From Pseudomonadales bacterium (GTDB lineage Bacteria > Pseudomonadota > Gammaproteobacteria > Pseudomonadales > Azotimanducaceae), in NCBI GenBank assembly GCA_016763855.1, contig JAESSY010000137.1:1-64000 (forward strand): DNA of 64,000 nucleotides, in the 5' to 3' direction. Below the pieces are notes generated by a model. The model saw only the letters and a list, made by a program, of their open reading frames with translations, made no database searches and was not told the origin of the DNA. Below are positions 1 through 10,152 of this stretch, one piece after another. Made by a program: the position numbers and the translations under genes. The stretch's first letter is position 1. Each line of letters begins with the position of its first letter.

Positions 1-1
1 A

Positions 2-319
2 GTGACAAAAGCTGCGGCGGTTAAGATGGCCGAGTTTATGTCTATTACCCATGCTGATGATGGCATCAAGGTAAGCGTTTTATGCCCACAAGGTGTCAAT
101 ACCGCCATGGCCCCAAGAAGTTTGGGTAATGGCCAAACCGATGGGATATTGGAGCCAGAGGCGTTGGCACAAACCGTTGTTGATACGATTCGATCTGAAA
201 GATTCTACGTCTTGCCACATCCTGAAGTTGAAGATTATGTGCGGCGAAAAGGAGATGACATTGATCGCTGGTTGCACGGTATGCAGCGATTACGCAGACG
301 ATCTCTGGACGAAGTATGA
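2..319 (+). CDS. Short-chain dehydrogenase/reductase, C-terminal part (5' end outside window)
   Basis: ORF open at left edge; SDR-like C-terminal half (TKAAAVKMAEFMSITHADDGIKVSVLCPQGVNTAM). Confidence 0.8.
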   Translation: MTKAAAVKMAEFMSITHADDGIKVSVLCPQGVNTAMAPRSLGNGQTDGILEPEALAQTVVDTIRSERFYVLPHPEVEDYVRRKGDDIDRWLHGMQRLRRRSLDEV

Positions 320-723
320 CGGAATATAGTCTCTATGATCGAATAGGCGGTGAAGCCGGCGTGAGTCGATTGGTAAACCTGTTTTATGACTTTATGGCAT
401 CAGAGCCCGAGGCAAAGCAAATTCTAGATTTGCATCACGCCGACTTAGGTGAAACACGAGAGAAATTGTTTCAATATTTTACGGGATGGTTTGACGGCCC
501 CCCATTGTTTGTAGATCTATATGGTCATCCTCGATTGCGGGGGAGGCATATGCACATCAAGATTGGTTTGGCAGAGAGAGATGCCTGGTTGCTTTGTCTA
601 TATCACGCGCTTGATACGATGGCGTTAGATGCAGACCTCCATAAAGATCTACTAGAGAAAATAGTCCCCATGGCAGATCATATGCGAAATATGGCGGATG
701 AAGCACCACTATCTGATTGTTAG
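316..723 (+). CDS. Group II truncated hemoglobin-like protein
   Basis: LYDRIGGEAGVSRLVNLFYDFM ... LFQYFTGWFDGPPLFVDLYGHPRLRGRHMHIKIG pattern of the YjbI/trHbII family; ATGA overlap with upstream gene. Confidence 0.85.
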   Translation: MTEYSLYDRIGGEAGVSRLVNLFYDFMASEPEAKQILDLHHADLGETREKLFQYFTGWFDGPPLFVDLYGHPRLRGRHMHIKIGLAERDAWLLCLYHALDTMALDADLHKDLLEKIVPMADHMRNMADEAPLSDC

Positions 724-754
724 TAATATTGTTGAATGTTAGGAGAAAATGTTA

Positions 755-1753
755 ATGAGTGAATTAGTAAGTAAAGAAGTTCATCTGGTAGCGCGGCCAG
801 AAGGATTGCCAACAGTAGATGATTTTAAAATTGTAGAAACCAGAGTTGAACTAAAGCCGGATGATATCTTGGTGAAAAATATTTACATGTCTGTTGATCC
901 CGCCATGCGACCCGCACTGAGTAACAGTCAGACCAAACTCAATGAAGTCATGGCAGCAAGTGCCATTGGTAAAGTCTTAGAAAGTAATGAGGCGGATATA
1001 CCCGTTGGGTCTTATGTTTTTCATCGTTTTGGGTTCAGAGAGTACGTTGCATTGCCCAAAAAGGACCTCGAAGTGATCACGGCAGAAAATGAATCGATTA
1101 CGACTCATCTACATGTGCTGGGCATCACGGGTTTCACCGCCTGGGGCGGCCTGCTGATTACGGGTGAATTGAAAGAGAATGAAAATGTCTTTGTGTCTGC
1201 GGCAGCGGGTGCCGTCGGCAGTATTGCGGGTCAAATCGCGAAGATTAAAAATTGCCGCGTCGCCGGGTCTTGTGGTTCTGATGAAAAAGTCGATCATCTA
1301 TTGAATGATCTGGGTTTTGATTATGCCTTTAACTATAAGACCGCTAGCATTTCTAAAGCCCTTCATATTGGTTTACCAGAGGGTATTGATGTTTATTTCG
1401 AGAACGTCGGTGGCAAACATCTTGATGCCGCCTGTGGTCAAATGCGGCCCCTCGGCAGAATTCCTGTTTGCGGCATGATCTCCGCCTACAATAACAAGGG
1501 CGCCAGATCTGAAGGCGTCACCACGCTTTCTAATATGATTTATAACCGGGTCACCATGAAAGGTTTTGTTGTCTATGAATTCTTCGAAAGAAAAGCCGAA
1601 TTTCTTAGCGATATGCGTGGCTGGCTGGCAGATGGAAAGATCAAATACCAGGAAACCATTAAAGAGGGTATAGAATCTGCACCAAGCGCCTTAATTGGTT
1701 TGTTCAGAGGAGAAAACACCGGCAAAATGTTGGTTCAGCTAGCAGAAGAATAA
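755..1753 (+). CDS. NADP-dependent oxidoreductase, MDR superfamily (CurA/PTGR-like)
   Basis: SVDPAMRPALS, AAAGAVGSIAGQIAKIKNCRVAGSCGSDEKV, FENVGGKHLDA; AGGAGA upstream favours the second ATG (755) over 749. Confidence 0.85.
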   Translation: MSELVSKEVHLVARPEGLPTVDDFKIVETRVELKPDDILVKNIYMSVDPAMRPALSNSQTKLNEVMAASAIGKVLESNEADIPVGSYVFHRFGFREYVALPKKDLEVITAENESITTHLHVLGITGFTAWGGLLITGELKENENVFVSAAAGAVGSIAGQIAKIKNCRVAGSCGSDEKVDHLLNDLGFDYAFNYKTASISKALHIGLPEGIDVYFENVGGKHLDAACGQMRPLGRIPVCGMISAYNNKGARSEGVTTLSNMIYNRVTMKGFVVYEFFERKAEFLSDMRGWLADGKIKYQETIKEGIESAPSALIGLFRGENTGKMLVQLAEE

Positions 1754-1805
1754 TTAGTAATAAGACGACAACAGGTTTAAAACAGAGAGCTATTCTAGCG
1801 CTTCT

Positions 1806-2165
1806 TCACGCTTCTCCAGTATAAATACAGCCAGAGGTACAGGTTTCCTTAATCTCTAATCGGCTCAATTGAGGCAGGACAGGTTTGAGTTTTGCCCATA
1901 TCCATTTGGCAAGGACTTCACTGGTTGGGTTTTCAAGGCCGGGAATATCATTCAGGTAATAATGATCGAGTTCTTGTTCGATGGGTTTGAAAGCTGTTTT
2001 GATATCGGTGAAATCCATAATCCAACCTGATTCAACACCAATATCACCGGAAACTGCTACCCTCACTTTAAAAGAATGGCCATGTAGGCGAGCACACTTA
2101 TGCCCCTTTGGTACATTGGGTAGTAGATGCGCTGCTTCAAAAGTGAAGTCTTTGTAGATTTCCAT
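1806..2165 (-). CDS. queD: 6-carboxytetrahydropterin synthase
   Basis: [26 protein letters not shown] ... DFTDIK ... LDHYYLNDI ... [12 protein letters not shown] motifs of QueD/PTPS. Confidence 0.9.
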   Translation of the reverse strand: MEIYKDFTFEAAHLLPNVPKGHKCARLHGHSFKVRVAVSGDIGVESGWIMDFTDIKTAFKPIEQELDHYYLNDIPGLENPTSEVLAKWIWAKLKPVLPQLSRLEIKETCTSGCIYTGEA

Positions 2166-2213
2166 CAGGGTTCACGTAAAGGAGAAAATTCAATTATGCA
2201 CAGATTTAAATGC

Positions 2214-3920
2214 TCAGGCGGCTTGAGTAGCTTTGATTGTAGTACCGATTGTAGTACCGATACTCCAATCCATCCTCTCGACATGTATCGATTGGCAATG
2301 GGAAATTTCTGCCAGTTCTTTTTCCCTCGTCCACGTTAGCAGTTCGGCCATTTTCGAGGCGGCGATATGCAAGGAAGATAAGCCTGCATCAACATCAAAC
2401 AAGCTTCTGCCAGAGCGGCGAATCCAATAATCTTCAAGGCGAAGCGCGCCTTCCTTCAATACACTTTGTTCAATTTCGGCTTGAATGATATCTTCAGCTG
2501 AAAGTGCCTTTTCTAAAATGGATAATGCCTCGCTGCCATAATTGCGAATCAGCTTTTCACTGACATTTTTGTCGAGGCTGGCTATGCTGGTTTTTTGTCT
2601 TAGGACATCAGGATGTATTTCTCCGCCGGGTAAGGCTTCTGATGCCGTGGGACAAATGCTTGAGTTTTTACCTAGCTTTTGTTCAACAAGATCAATAACG
2701 CGTTCAGCCATTCTGCGATAGGCTGTGAGTTTGCCTCCGGCAATAGATAAAAGACCATCTTCGCTTTCCCAGGTTTCATCTTTTCTGGATATTTCTGAAG
2801 GTGATTTACCAGTCTGAGCAATTAAAGGGCGAATGCCTGTCCACAAAGAACAGATATCTTGGTGCTGAATATTCTTCACCTTTGTGGCTCTGTTGGCGGT
2901 ATCTAATAAATATTCAATATCACTTATATCCGCCTTCGGCCAATAATCTGACGAGGAATAAAACGTATCCGTCGTCCCAATATAAGTGATGTCTTCTTTA
3001 GGGATGATAAATAAGGTTCGCTTGTCGCTGGCAGTTGCAATCAAAGGATTGTTAAGCGGTAAGACTTTATGAGGTACGACGATGTGTACGCCTTTCGTGA
3101 GTTGCAGTTTAGTAGGAGTTTCCCCCTTTCTTTTCTGAGAGCCCATTTTAGAAATCAAGTCCACCCAGGGACCTGCTGCATTCACAATAACCTTTGCCTT
3201 GATTTCGAATATCTCACTATCTTGGCTTAGGGCATCTTGATCCAGGGTGTCCTGCACTAGTACACCGGATACTTTCTCGCCGTTCTTCTCGCCTCGCTTC
3301 TCACTTCGATAACAAAATCCCGTTACCTTGCAGTAGTTAGCAAGAATAGCGCCCGCTTTATGGGCAGATCGGATATTGGCGAGGGTTAGGCGGGCGTCTT
3401 CAGTAATGCATTCTCCATAAGTAATTGCGCTGTGCCAACCGTTGGTTTGAAGAGCAGGTTCCTGAGAATGGATTTCGTTCATGGAAAGGACTTTGTGGGT
3501 ATCAATGTCTGCCACATTACCTAGTTTTTCATAAGCCCAGAGCCCGGTTCTGAATTTGATCTGTGCTGCTTTACTGGGTACGGGTAAAAGAAAATGTTGG
3601 GTTTGTGCAAGGTGGGGCGCGGGTATTTCAAGCACGGCTCGCTCGCTGGCAGATTCTCGGACGAGATTGATGTCGCCCTGAGCAAGATACCTTAAGCCCC
3701 CATGAATGAGTTTGGTAGATCTGCTGCTCGTGCCAGAGGCAAAATCCTGAGCTTCAACAAGGGCGACATGCAAGCCTCTCATTGCGGCGTCTCTTGCGAT
3801 GCCGGCGCCGGTGATGCCGCCGCCGATGACGAGTAGATCAAATTGCTCTGTTTTTAACTTCCTAAAAAGACCTGATCGATCTCGAAGGTCCAATGCGCTG
3901 CCATCCAATTGCTTCATCAC
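2214..3920 (-). CDS. glpD: Aerobic glycerol-3-phosphate dehydrogenase
   Basis: FDLLVIGGGITGAGIARDAAMRGLHVALVEAQDFASGTSSRSTKLIHGGLRYL; C-terminal GlpD domain. Confidence 0.9.
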   Translation of the reverse strand: MMKQLDGSALDLRDRSGLFRKLKTEQFDLLVIGGGITGAGIARDAAMRGLHVALVEAQDFASGTSSRSTKLIHGGLRYLAQGDINLVRESASERAVLEIPAPHLAQTQHFLLPVPSKAAQIKFRTGLWAYEKLGNVADIDTHKVLSMNEIHSQEPALQTNGWHSAITYGECITEDARLTLANIRSAHKAGAILANYCKVTGFCYRSEKRGEKNGEKVSGVLVQDTLDQDALSQDSEIFEIKAKVIVNAAGPWVDLISKMGSQKRKGETPTKLQLTKGVHIVVPHKVLPLNNPLIATASDKRTLFIIPKEDITYIGTTDTFYSSSDYWPKADISDIEYLLDTANRATKVKNIQHQDICSLWTGIRPLIAQTGKSPSEISRKDETWESEDGLLSIAGGKLTAYRRMAERVIDLVEQKLGKNSSICPTASEALPGGEIHPDVLRQKTSIASLDKNVSEKLIRNYGSEALSILEKALSAEDIIQAEIEQSVLKEGALRLEDYWIRRSGRSLFDVDAGLSSLHIAASKMAELLTWTREKELAEISHCQSIHVERMDWSIGTTIGTTIKATQAA

Positions 3921-4035
3921 TGATTTTCTACCAACCTCTTATTATCCGTTTTCTCCACCAAAAATTATTCCCTTCATTTTAGCGTAGGCCCAATTTCGAA
4001 TCGCTATTTTCCATTCAATAAACTAGCATTGGTAT

Positions 4036-4059
4036 TGAATTGTATTCATGAGCAATTCA
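4036..4059. promoter_or_regulatory. Candidate LysR-type operator: inverted repeat TGAATTG-N10-CAATTCA
   Basis: Perfect 7-bp inverted repeat, 36 bp upstream of the LysR-type gene start. Confidence 0.4.
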
Positions 4060-4095
4060 CCGCCTTGAGATGGCAAGCAACAGTGGGGTTCGAAG

Positions 4096-5013
4096 ATGCC
4101 AATTGATATCAGACAGCTAAAGCATTTTGATGCCTTGCTTCGCACGGGCTCTTTTGTTCGAGCAGCTGAGGATCAGCATTTGAGCCAGTCTGCCTTAACC
4201 AAAAGTATTAAGAGCCTGGAAGCCAATCTCGGCACGATACTTTTTGACCGAACAACACACTCTGTGGTGACAACGGACGCTGCAACCCAATTGATGCCAT
4301 TTGCGCAGGATGTATTGGGTTCGCTGCTGAGTCTTGAAGAAGAAGCTTCCAAAATAAAAGGACTGCATAGTGGTGAGATTAGGGCGGGTTCAGGTCCGTT
4401 CCCATTGCAGGGTTTAATGACTACAACCCTAACGCAATTTGCAAACAACTATCCCGATATCAAGATCAATATTCAAACGGGGCAAGCTAATGATCTGCTG
4501 GATCACCTAGAAAGAAGAGAATTGGATTTAGTTGTCTGTGATCAGAGTAAGTTTGAATCCCGCCCACGAGCGAGCGATATTGAAATTATTACCTTGCCCC
4601 CTGAACCCATCGTTGTGGTGCATGATGCCGCTCACCCAATTGGCGAGGAGAAGGTAGCCTTGAATGATTTTCGACAATTTCCTTGGGCTGCTCCTAGTGC
4701 TTCGCCGCATTTTCAAAGGCTGTTTCGGCAGGGTAAACAGTCAATTCCCCTTCAACCTACCTACCGACTCGAAGTGACTAGCGCCTGTATCGATATGGTG
4801 AAGGACTCTGAAGTACTAACAGTTGTTCCCTTGTCTCTTGCTCGCAAGGTGTGTGAGTCACAACAATTGTCATGGTCTCACTTTGCAAGGCCTGCATTTA
4901 CAAATGATGGTATTCATTTGTTACGGAGGAAAACACCGTCCTCGGCATTAAAGTTATTTATCGAACAGATATTCAAAAATGCCACTTTGTTAGCTGAGGA
5001 CAGAGGTCGTTAG
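4096..5013 (+). CDS. LysR-family transcriptional regulator
   Basis: N-terminal wHTH (MPIDIRQLKHFDALLRTGSFVRAAEDQHLSQSALTKSIKSLEANLGTILFDR) and substrate-binding domain. Confidence 0.9.
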   Translation: MPIDIRQLKHFDALLRTGSFVRAAEDQHLSQSALTKSIKSLEANLGTILFDRTTHSVVTTDAATQLMPFAQDVLGSLLSLEEEASKIKGLHSGEIRAGSGPFPLQGLMTTTLTQFANNYPDIKINIQTGQANDLLDHLERRELDLVVCDQSKFESRPRASDIEIITLPPEPIVVVHDAAHPIGEEKVALNDFRQFPWAAPSASPHFQRLFRQGKQSIPLQPTYRLEVTSACIDMVKDSEVLTVVPLSLARKVCESQQLSWSHFARPAFTNDGIHLLRRKTPSSALKLFIEQIFKNATLLAEDRGR

Positions 5014-5022
5014 AATTTCGAG

Positions 5023-6439
5023 CTAGAATTTTGGATCGATGGGCGTAATTTGACCGATTTTGCTTTCGACAATAGCGGCACCCTCAAGGCACAAATCTTC
5101 TCGCCATCGATCGGCATAAATTTGTACGCCAGTTGGCAAACCATCTGCAACACCAGTTGGCACACAAGTTGATGGCAGGCCGAGAAAATTACCTGGCGTG
5201 ATAAAGCCGAGCATGTTGGCCGTCACTTCACTTCCATCTTCACCTAGATCCGCATCATGAAGGAAGGGGATGTCTGTCCATGTAGGTCCAACCACAAGTG
5301 GAAATTGATTGAAAAATTCAGACCACTGACAACTTAGTCCCCAACGTTCTGCATGAAGTTGTGGTGAGGAAATAGCGGAGGGATCAAATTGTTCTATTAA
5401 GCCTCTTAACATTTTCATTGGCCCTGGGGACATAATCATTTCCATCTCATTAATGCCGGGTTGTATATCAGAGGTTAACAAGTAGGCCCAAAGTTCGGAT
5501 ATCCGTGCTAGTTCAGGTGGTTGTGCCTCTTCAACCTGCATCTTTTAAAATATCCCCTGCATGCCTGATAGATTTGATAGTGGATTCTGGAAGCTCAGTA
5601 CCGGGGATTTCTGTAACCAGTGCGACTCTCTTTTCCCCGGGTATGGGTCCGTAGAGAGGGGTATCGACCGAAACAGGATCTCTGGCATCGCGACCCGCAA
5701 GAATAGAATAAGCGAGTTTAAGGTCTTTGACATGCCGTGCCATAGGGCCTTCGACCAACATGATTTGAGCGCCCAGACCTAGCTCAGATGGGGGCAGGGA
5801 TGTTGCGTGGGGAATTCTCCCAGTTGTTGGCTTAAGGGAGGCAATGCCGCAACAGTAAGCGGGGTTTCTAAGTGAACCACCAATGTCATTTCCGAGCCCT
5901 ATAGGAGACATGCCTGTTGCAAGTGCAGATCCTTCGCCACCGCTAGAGCCCCCTGCTGTTCGCTCGGCTGTCCAGGGGTTTAGCGTTCGCCCCCTGAGAG
6001 GGTTGTCAGTTGTAATTCTCAAACCCAATTCTGGTAAATTAGTTCTCGCGAGAGGAATGGCGCCTGCGGCCTTCATTCTAGAAACGACGGGAGAGTCCCT
6101 AAGGGGCAAGGCATGTTCAAGCGCAGGTATACCGTTGGTCGTGGCTGATCCAACACAATCAATATTTTCTTTAATGGTGAATGGCACACCGTGCAGGGGG
6201 CCGACCGCCGCCGATTGGCCTGCTCGATCAGCAGCTTCCAGAGCAGATTCTGCAAGAACAACGGTGATGGCATTGACCTTGTCGTTAACGGCATCGATTC
6301 TGCCTAAAAAAGATTCAACAACTTGTCGTGAAGTGGCGTCCTTATCTCTAATTAACCTTGCTAGGTCGCCCGCCGAGTTTTTCCAAAGATCGTCCGCCAT
6401 CTTGTCACCTTCCGCTTGATTAAAAGCGCTATATTGCAC
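5023..6439 (-). pseudogene. Amidase (amidase signature family), interrupted by a frameshift near 5531-5541
   Basis: ORF 5531..6439 carries GGSSGGEGSALATGMSPIGLGNDIGGSLRNPAYCCGIASLKPT; ORF 5023..5541 carries the continuous C-terminal amidase part (FINFLGLPSTCVPTG-like GNFLGLPSTCVPTGVADGLPTGVQIYADRWREDLCLEGA). They join in different frames. Confidence 0.75.
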
Positions 6440-6519
6440 TGAATTAATAAAAAGGAAAAGTCTAGCATTATTTTGTGAAACCCGTTATAAATCGGTGCTA
6501 ATTTTCTGAAGGATCTCCT

Positions 6520-7740
6520 GTGAAAAAAATCTCACTTATTGTCATAATGATAGTGATTACCGGTGGCACGCTCTTTTATGTGTTTAACCAAAAAGATGTA
6601 GGTAGACTTGCCTTCATAGGCACCCTGTTTACCGGCGTAGAACAATATGAAAACTTTAGTCGTGTAGCAGAATTATTTCCTGTGACGACGCTCAACAAAT
6701 CTACTCACCCTTATCAATTTGAAGACGGTGAAGCGCTTTCTTTGCCTCAGGAGTTTATCTACGGAGATAAAGCGATATCGACAGAGACCTTTCTAAGTGA
6801 GACAGATACGGGTGGTCTGTTCATTCTGCATCAAGGCAAAACTCGATTCGAGGAGTACTATTTAACAGGTGGTCGTAGTGTAAATTGGCTATCCATGTCC
6901 GTAGCAAAAAGCTTTATTTCAGCTTTGCTAGGTATTGCAGTCGAAGAGGGAAAGATAGAGAGCATAGAAGATCCCATTACAAAATATGTTCCAAAACTGA
7001 TCGGTTCGGGATACGAAAATGTTCGGATAAAAGACATTATGCAAATGTCATCTGGTGCTCGCTGGAATGAAGATTACGGCGATCCTGAATCGGATATCAA
7101 TCGCATGGGGAGGATCATGGCTATCGGCGGATCTCTGAACGATTTCGCGACGACCCTGACGAACGAGCGAGAACCGGGCACCTTTAATTTGTACAATTCC
7201 ACAGATACACAAACCCTGGGTATGTTGCTGACCAAGGCAACCGGCCGTAGCGTAACGGATTACATGCAAGAGAAACTGTGGGAGCCTTTGGGTATGGAAT
7301 CTCCAGCTTACTGGATGATAGATGATGAAAATATGGAAATGGTTTTTGGCGGTCTAAACGCAACAGCACGAGACTATGCAAAATTAGGGGAGTTGTATCG
7401 CAATAAAGGGCTATGGAATGGTAAGCAAATTGTTTCCTCTGATTGGATAGAAGCGTCCACTACACCGGATGCTCCTCATCTAATGCCGGGTGACAACCCG
7501 AATTCAGACTTCCCTCTAGGTTACGGCTATCAATGGTGGATTATGGATGGGACACAGCATGAATACGCAGCGATTGGGGTTTACAATCAGTTCATATATG
7601 TGAATCCGACGCATGAGGTGGTGATTGTTAAACTGTCGGCGAATAGCGATTATGCCTCAACATCTGACGAGTCGAGCTTTAGAGAATTAGAGACCATAGA
7701 ATTTTTCCGTGCCATAGTGGCTAGGCTAGATGATAAATAA
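6520..7740 (+). CDS. Serine hydrolase, beta-lactamase/class C-like family
   Basis: SVAKSFISALLGIAVEEGKI (SxxK), YNS, N-terminal membrane anchor; GTG start. Confidence 0.8.
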   Translation: MKKISLIVIMIVITGGTLFYVFNQKDVGRLAFIGTLFTGVEQYENFSRVAELFPVTTLNKSTHPYQFEDGEALSLPQEFIYGDKAISTETFLSETDTGGLFILHQGKTRFEEYYLTGGRSVNWLSMSVAKSFISALLGIAVEEGKIESIEDPITKYVPKLIGSGYENVRIKDIMQMSSGARWNEDYGDPESDINRMGRIMAIGGSLNDFATTLTNEREPGTFNLYNSTDTQTLGMLLTKATGRSVTDYMQEKLWEPLGMESPAYWMIDDENMEMVFGGLNATARDYAKLGELYRNKGLWNGKQIVSSDWIEASTTPDAPHLMPGDNPNSDFPLGYGYQWWIMDGTQHEYAAIGVYNQFIYVNPTHEVVIVKLSANSDYASTSDESSFRELETIEFFRAIVARLDDK

Positions 7741-7828
7741 GGCTTAAGGCATTCATGATTGAGTTTCTCCCCTTTGTCGCTTTGGTATAGTCAGGTAAGG
7801 GTTTTAGGCTTAGTATTAACGTAGTTTA

Positions 7829-8122
7829 ATGCCTCGGGCAAAGAATGTGATAGAGAAGCTGAAAAACTTGTTAGGGATCGACAATTATTCATCGGAAGAT
7901 GAAAATTTTGTGCGCCTGATTCAGTTAGCAAAAGAAGATGAATCCATTCGGGAGCGCTTACTCGCCATTCTGGCAATGCAGGGTGTACATCGCCAAATTG
8001 CATTGAATTCCATATTAGAATCCTCTCGTTTGAGCGATGCTCCAAATGAATTTGTCAGTGCAATAGAAGTACTTCAAAATTCAAAAGTCGCCGATAGAGC
8101 TTTCGAAATTCTACAAAATTAG
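7829..8122 (+). CDS. Hypothetical protein, 97 aa
   Basis: ATG start, open frame with ordinary amino-acid composition; no family recognised. Confidence 0.5.
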   Translation: MPRAKNVIEKLKNLLGIDNYSSEDENFVRLIQLAKEDESIRERLLAILAMQGVHRQIALNSILESSRLSDAPNEFVSAIEVLQNSKVADRAFEILQN

Positions 8123-8297
8123 CTACAAAAAAGGTGGCGGCCTATAGTGTATTTAGTTTTTTGAAGTTGCCAATATCCCCCTAGAGATAGCTTCCCTCCC
8201 CCCTTCTTACAATGCTCACATTTGCGATGCCAGTCGATTCTGATACTCTGGTTAGAATCAAAAAATATTAAGCCTTCAAATCCCTCAGGAAAATATT

Positions 8298-9494
8298 ATG
8301 GCCTGGTTATCTTATCGCCCCATTGGTCTAACGCATACTGGAGAGGGAACTTATTCAGGATACACCCTGTTTTGTTCTGTTCGCGGACATCATGCCACCA
8401 TTATTGATATGGCGGGTCAGATAGTGCATCAGTGGCATCATGATGAAGGCATTCAACACGTAAAATTATTGGAGAACGGCAACCTTTTAATCCAGACCTT
8501 GCCCCCTGAAGATGCAGGTGGCCGCGAGAAGATAGGCGGTTCCGCTGGTGCCATGATCGAGCTTACTCCTGAGGGCAAAACCGTTTGGGAGCATCGTGAT
8601 ATTCATCAACATCATGATTACATCCGCTTAGATACTGGCAATACGGTTTATCTCGCTTGGGAACCCATGCCGGGAGATGTGTGTAGACAAGTTCGGGGTG
8701 CGCATAAACATGAAGATGATCCGGAATTTATGTGGGGAGATGTCGTTCGAGAAATTGACGCAACAGGCAAGTTGCTTAGGGAATGGCGCAGCTGGGAGCA
8801 TCTTGATTTTGATGAAGAAATTATCTGTCCTCTCGAAAGTTTTAAAGAATGGACGCATATCAATTCTATTGAAGTCCTAGAAAATGGTGATTGGCTAATG
8901 AGCCTGCGCCTGACAAGCACCGTTATTATTGTTGATGGGAAAAGTGGCGAAGTTAAATGGCGTTGGGGTGGTACACAAATAAACTCGGACCATGATCCTA
9001 AAAAATGGGGCCCTGCGGAATTATCTCATCAGCATAATGCTCAGATGTTGGAAAACGGAAATATTCTGGTGTTCGACAATGGCTGTCACCGTAAGAGAGG
9101 GCCTGGTTTTTCAAGGATTGTCGAGATTGATCCAGAAACCCGTGCCTTTGTTTGGTCCTATACAGATCCTACGGTATTGGCATTTTATAGTTTTATGGTG
9201 AGTGGCTGTGAGCGATTGCCTAACGGTAATACCTTGATCACAGAAGGCGCGAGCGGTCGTATCATGGAAGTAAGTCAAAAACACAAAGTAGTTTGGGAAT
9301 ACATTTCTCCTTGGACTGTTGTCAGTAGCTTTGGGCCAACCCCTGCAGTATTTCGATCTTACCGAATTGCAGAAGATGATCCGAGACTGGCGTCATACAA
9401 TCTGTCTCGTGAAAAATATGCCGATCTAAATCAAGCGATTGCAAAGGGCGAAGTGCAAACCGAAAAGGAATATCTACCCCCTGAAACTGATTAG
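8298..9494 (+). CDS. Arylsulfotransferase (ASST)-like beta-propeller protein
   Basis: Repeated LENGNLLIQ / LENGDWLMS / LENGNILVFDNG / LPNGNTLITEG and QHHDYIRLDTGNTVYL, typical of the ASST family. Confidence 0.75.
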   Translation: MAWLSYRPIGLTHTGEGTYSGYTLFCSVRGHHATIIDMAGQIVHQWHHDEGIQHVKLLENGNLLIQTLPPEDAGGREKIGGSAGAMIELTPEGKTVWEHRDIHQHHDYIRLDTGNTVYLAWEPMPGDVCRQVRGAHKHEDDPEFMWGDVVREIDATGKLLREWRSWEHLDFDEEIICPLESFKEWTHINSIEVLENGDWLMSLRLTSTVIIVDGKSGEVKWRWGGTQINSDHDPKKWGPAELSHQHNAQMLENGNILVFDNGCHRKRGPGFSRIVEIDPETRAFVWSYTDPTVLAFYSFMVSGCERLPNGNTLITEGASGRIMEVSQKHKVVWEYISPWTVVSSFGPTPAVFRSYRIAEDDPRLASYNLSREKYADLNQAIAKGEVQTEKEYLPPETD

Positions 9495-9618
9495 AAAGGA
9501 TTAATTTAACTTATATACAAAAAATCGACCCCTTTGTGACCTTTCTGCGTTACTAATATTAACTGGTTCTTGAAATCTCAAAAGGAAGGCATTCATCTTT
9601 AATCGTCCTAGCAAATTG

Positions 9619-10152
9619 ATGTCCGATGACCAGTTGCTGCACGCTTATGTGCGAGGGCAAGATAAAGCCTTCGATATATTGTATGAAAAATATAAACAAT
9701 CCCTTTACGGCTATTTTTACCGTAACTGTGATTCATCGATGGTGGATGAGTTATTCCAAGATGTTTGGTTACGTGTGATCGCATCAAGTAGACGTTATCA
9801 GAATCAAAATAAATTTCGGTCTTGGTTGTTTACTCTTGCCCACAATTGTTTGGTTGATCATTACCGACGGCAAAGCTTACGAGTAAGTGTGAGTAGTGAT
9901 GAGTCTGAGGTAATAGATGCCGAGTTCAATACACCTCGGTTAGTCGAAAGTGAGAAATTGGGTTTAGATTTGCTGAAGGCAATTGATAGTTTGCCCTTTG
10001 AACAAAAAGAAGTGTTCTTCCTGCGAGAAGAGTCTGGGTTTTCTATAAAGGACATTGCGAAGATTCAGGATATATCGAATGAAGCAGCGAAGAGTCGTTT
10101 GCGTTATGCCTATGGAAAGCTGAGAATTTTATTAAAGGAGGCTTCAATTTGA
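9619..10152 (+). CDS. RNA polymerase sigma factor, ECF subfamily
   Basis: sigma2 (YGYFYRNCDSSMVDELFQDVWLRVIASSRRYQNQNKFRSWLFTLAHNCLVDHYRR) and sigma4 (LPFEQKEVFFLREESGFSIKDIAKIQDISNEAAKSRLRYAYGKLR). Confidence 0.9.
   Translation: MSDDQLLHAYVRGQDKAFDILYEKYKQSLYGYFYRNCDSSMVDELFQDVWLRVIASSRRYQNQNKFRSWLFTLAHNCLVDHYRRQSLRVSVSSDESEVIDAEFNTPRLVESEKLGLDLLKAIDSLPFEQKEVFFLREESGFSIKDIAKIQDISNEAAKSRLRYAYGKLRILLKEASI

Noticed and set aside
5883-6419. 178-aa plus-strand ORF opposite the amidase
   Set aside because: Lies entirely antisense to conserved amidase signature sequence; Ser/Ala/Pro-rich shadow ORF with no recognisable motif.
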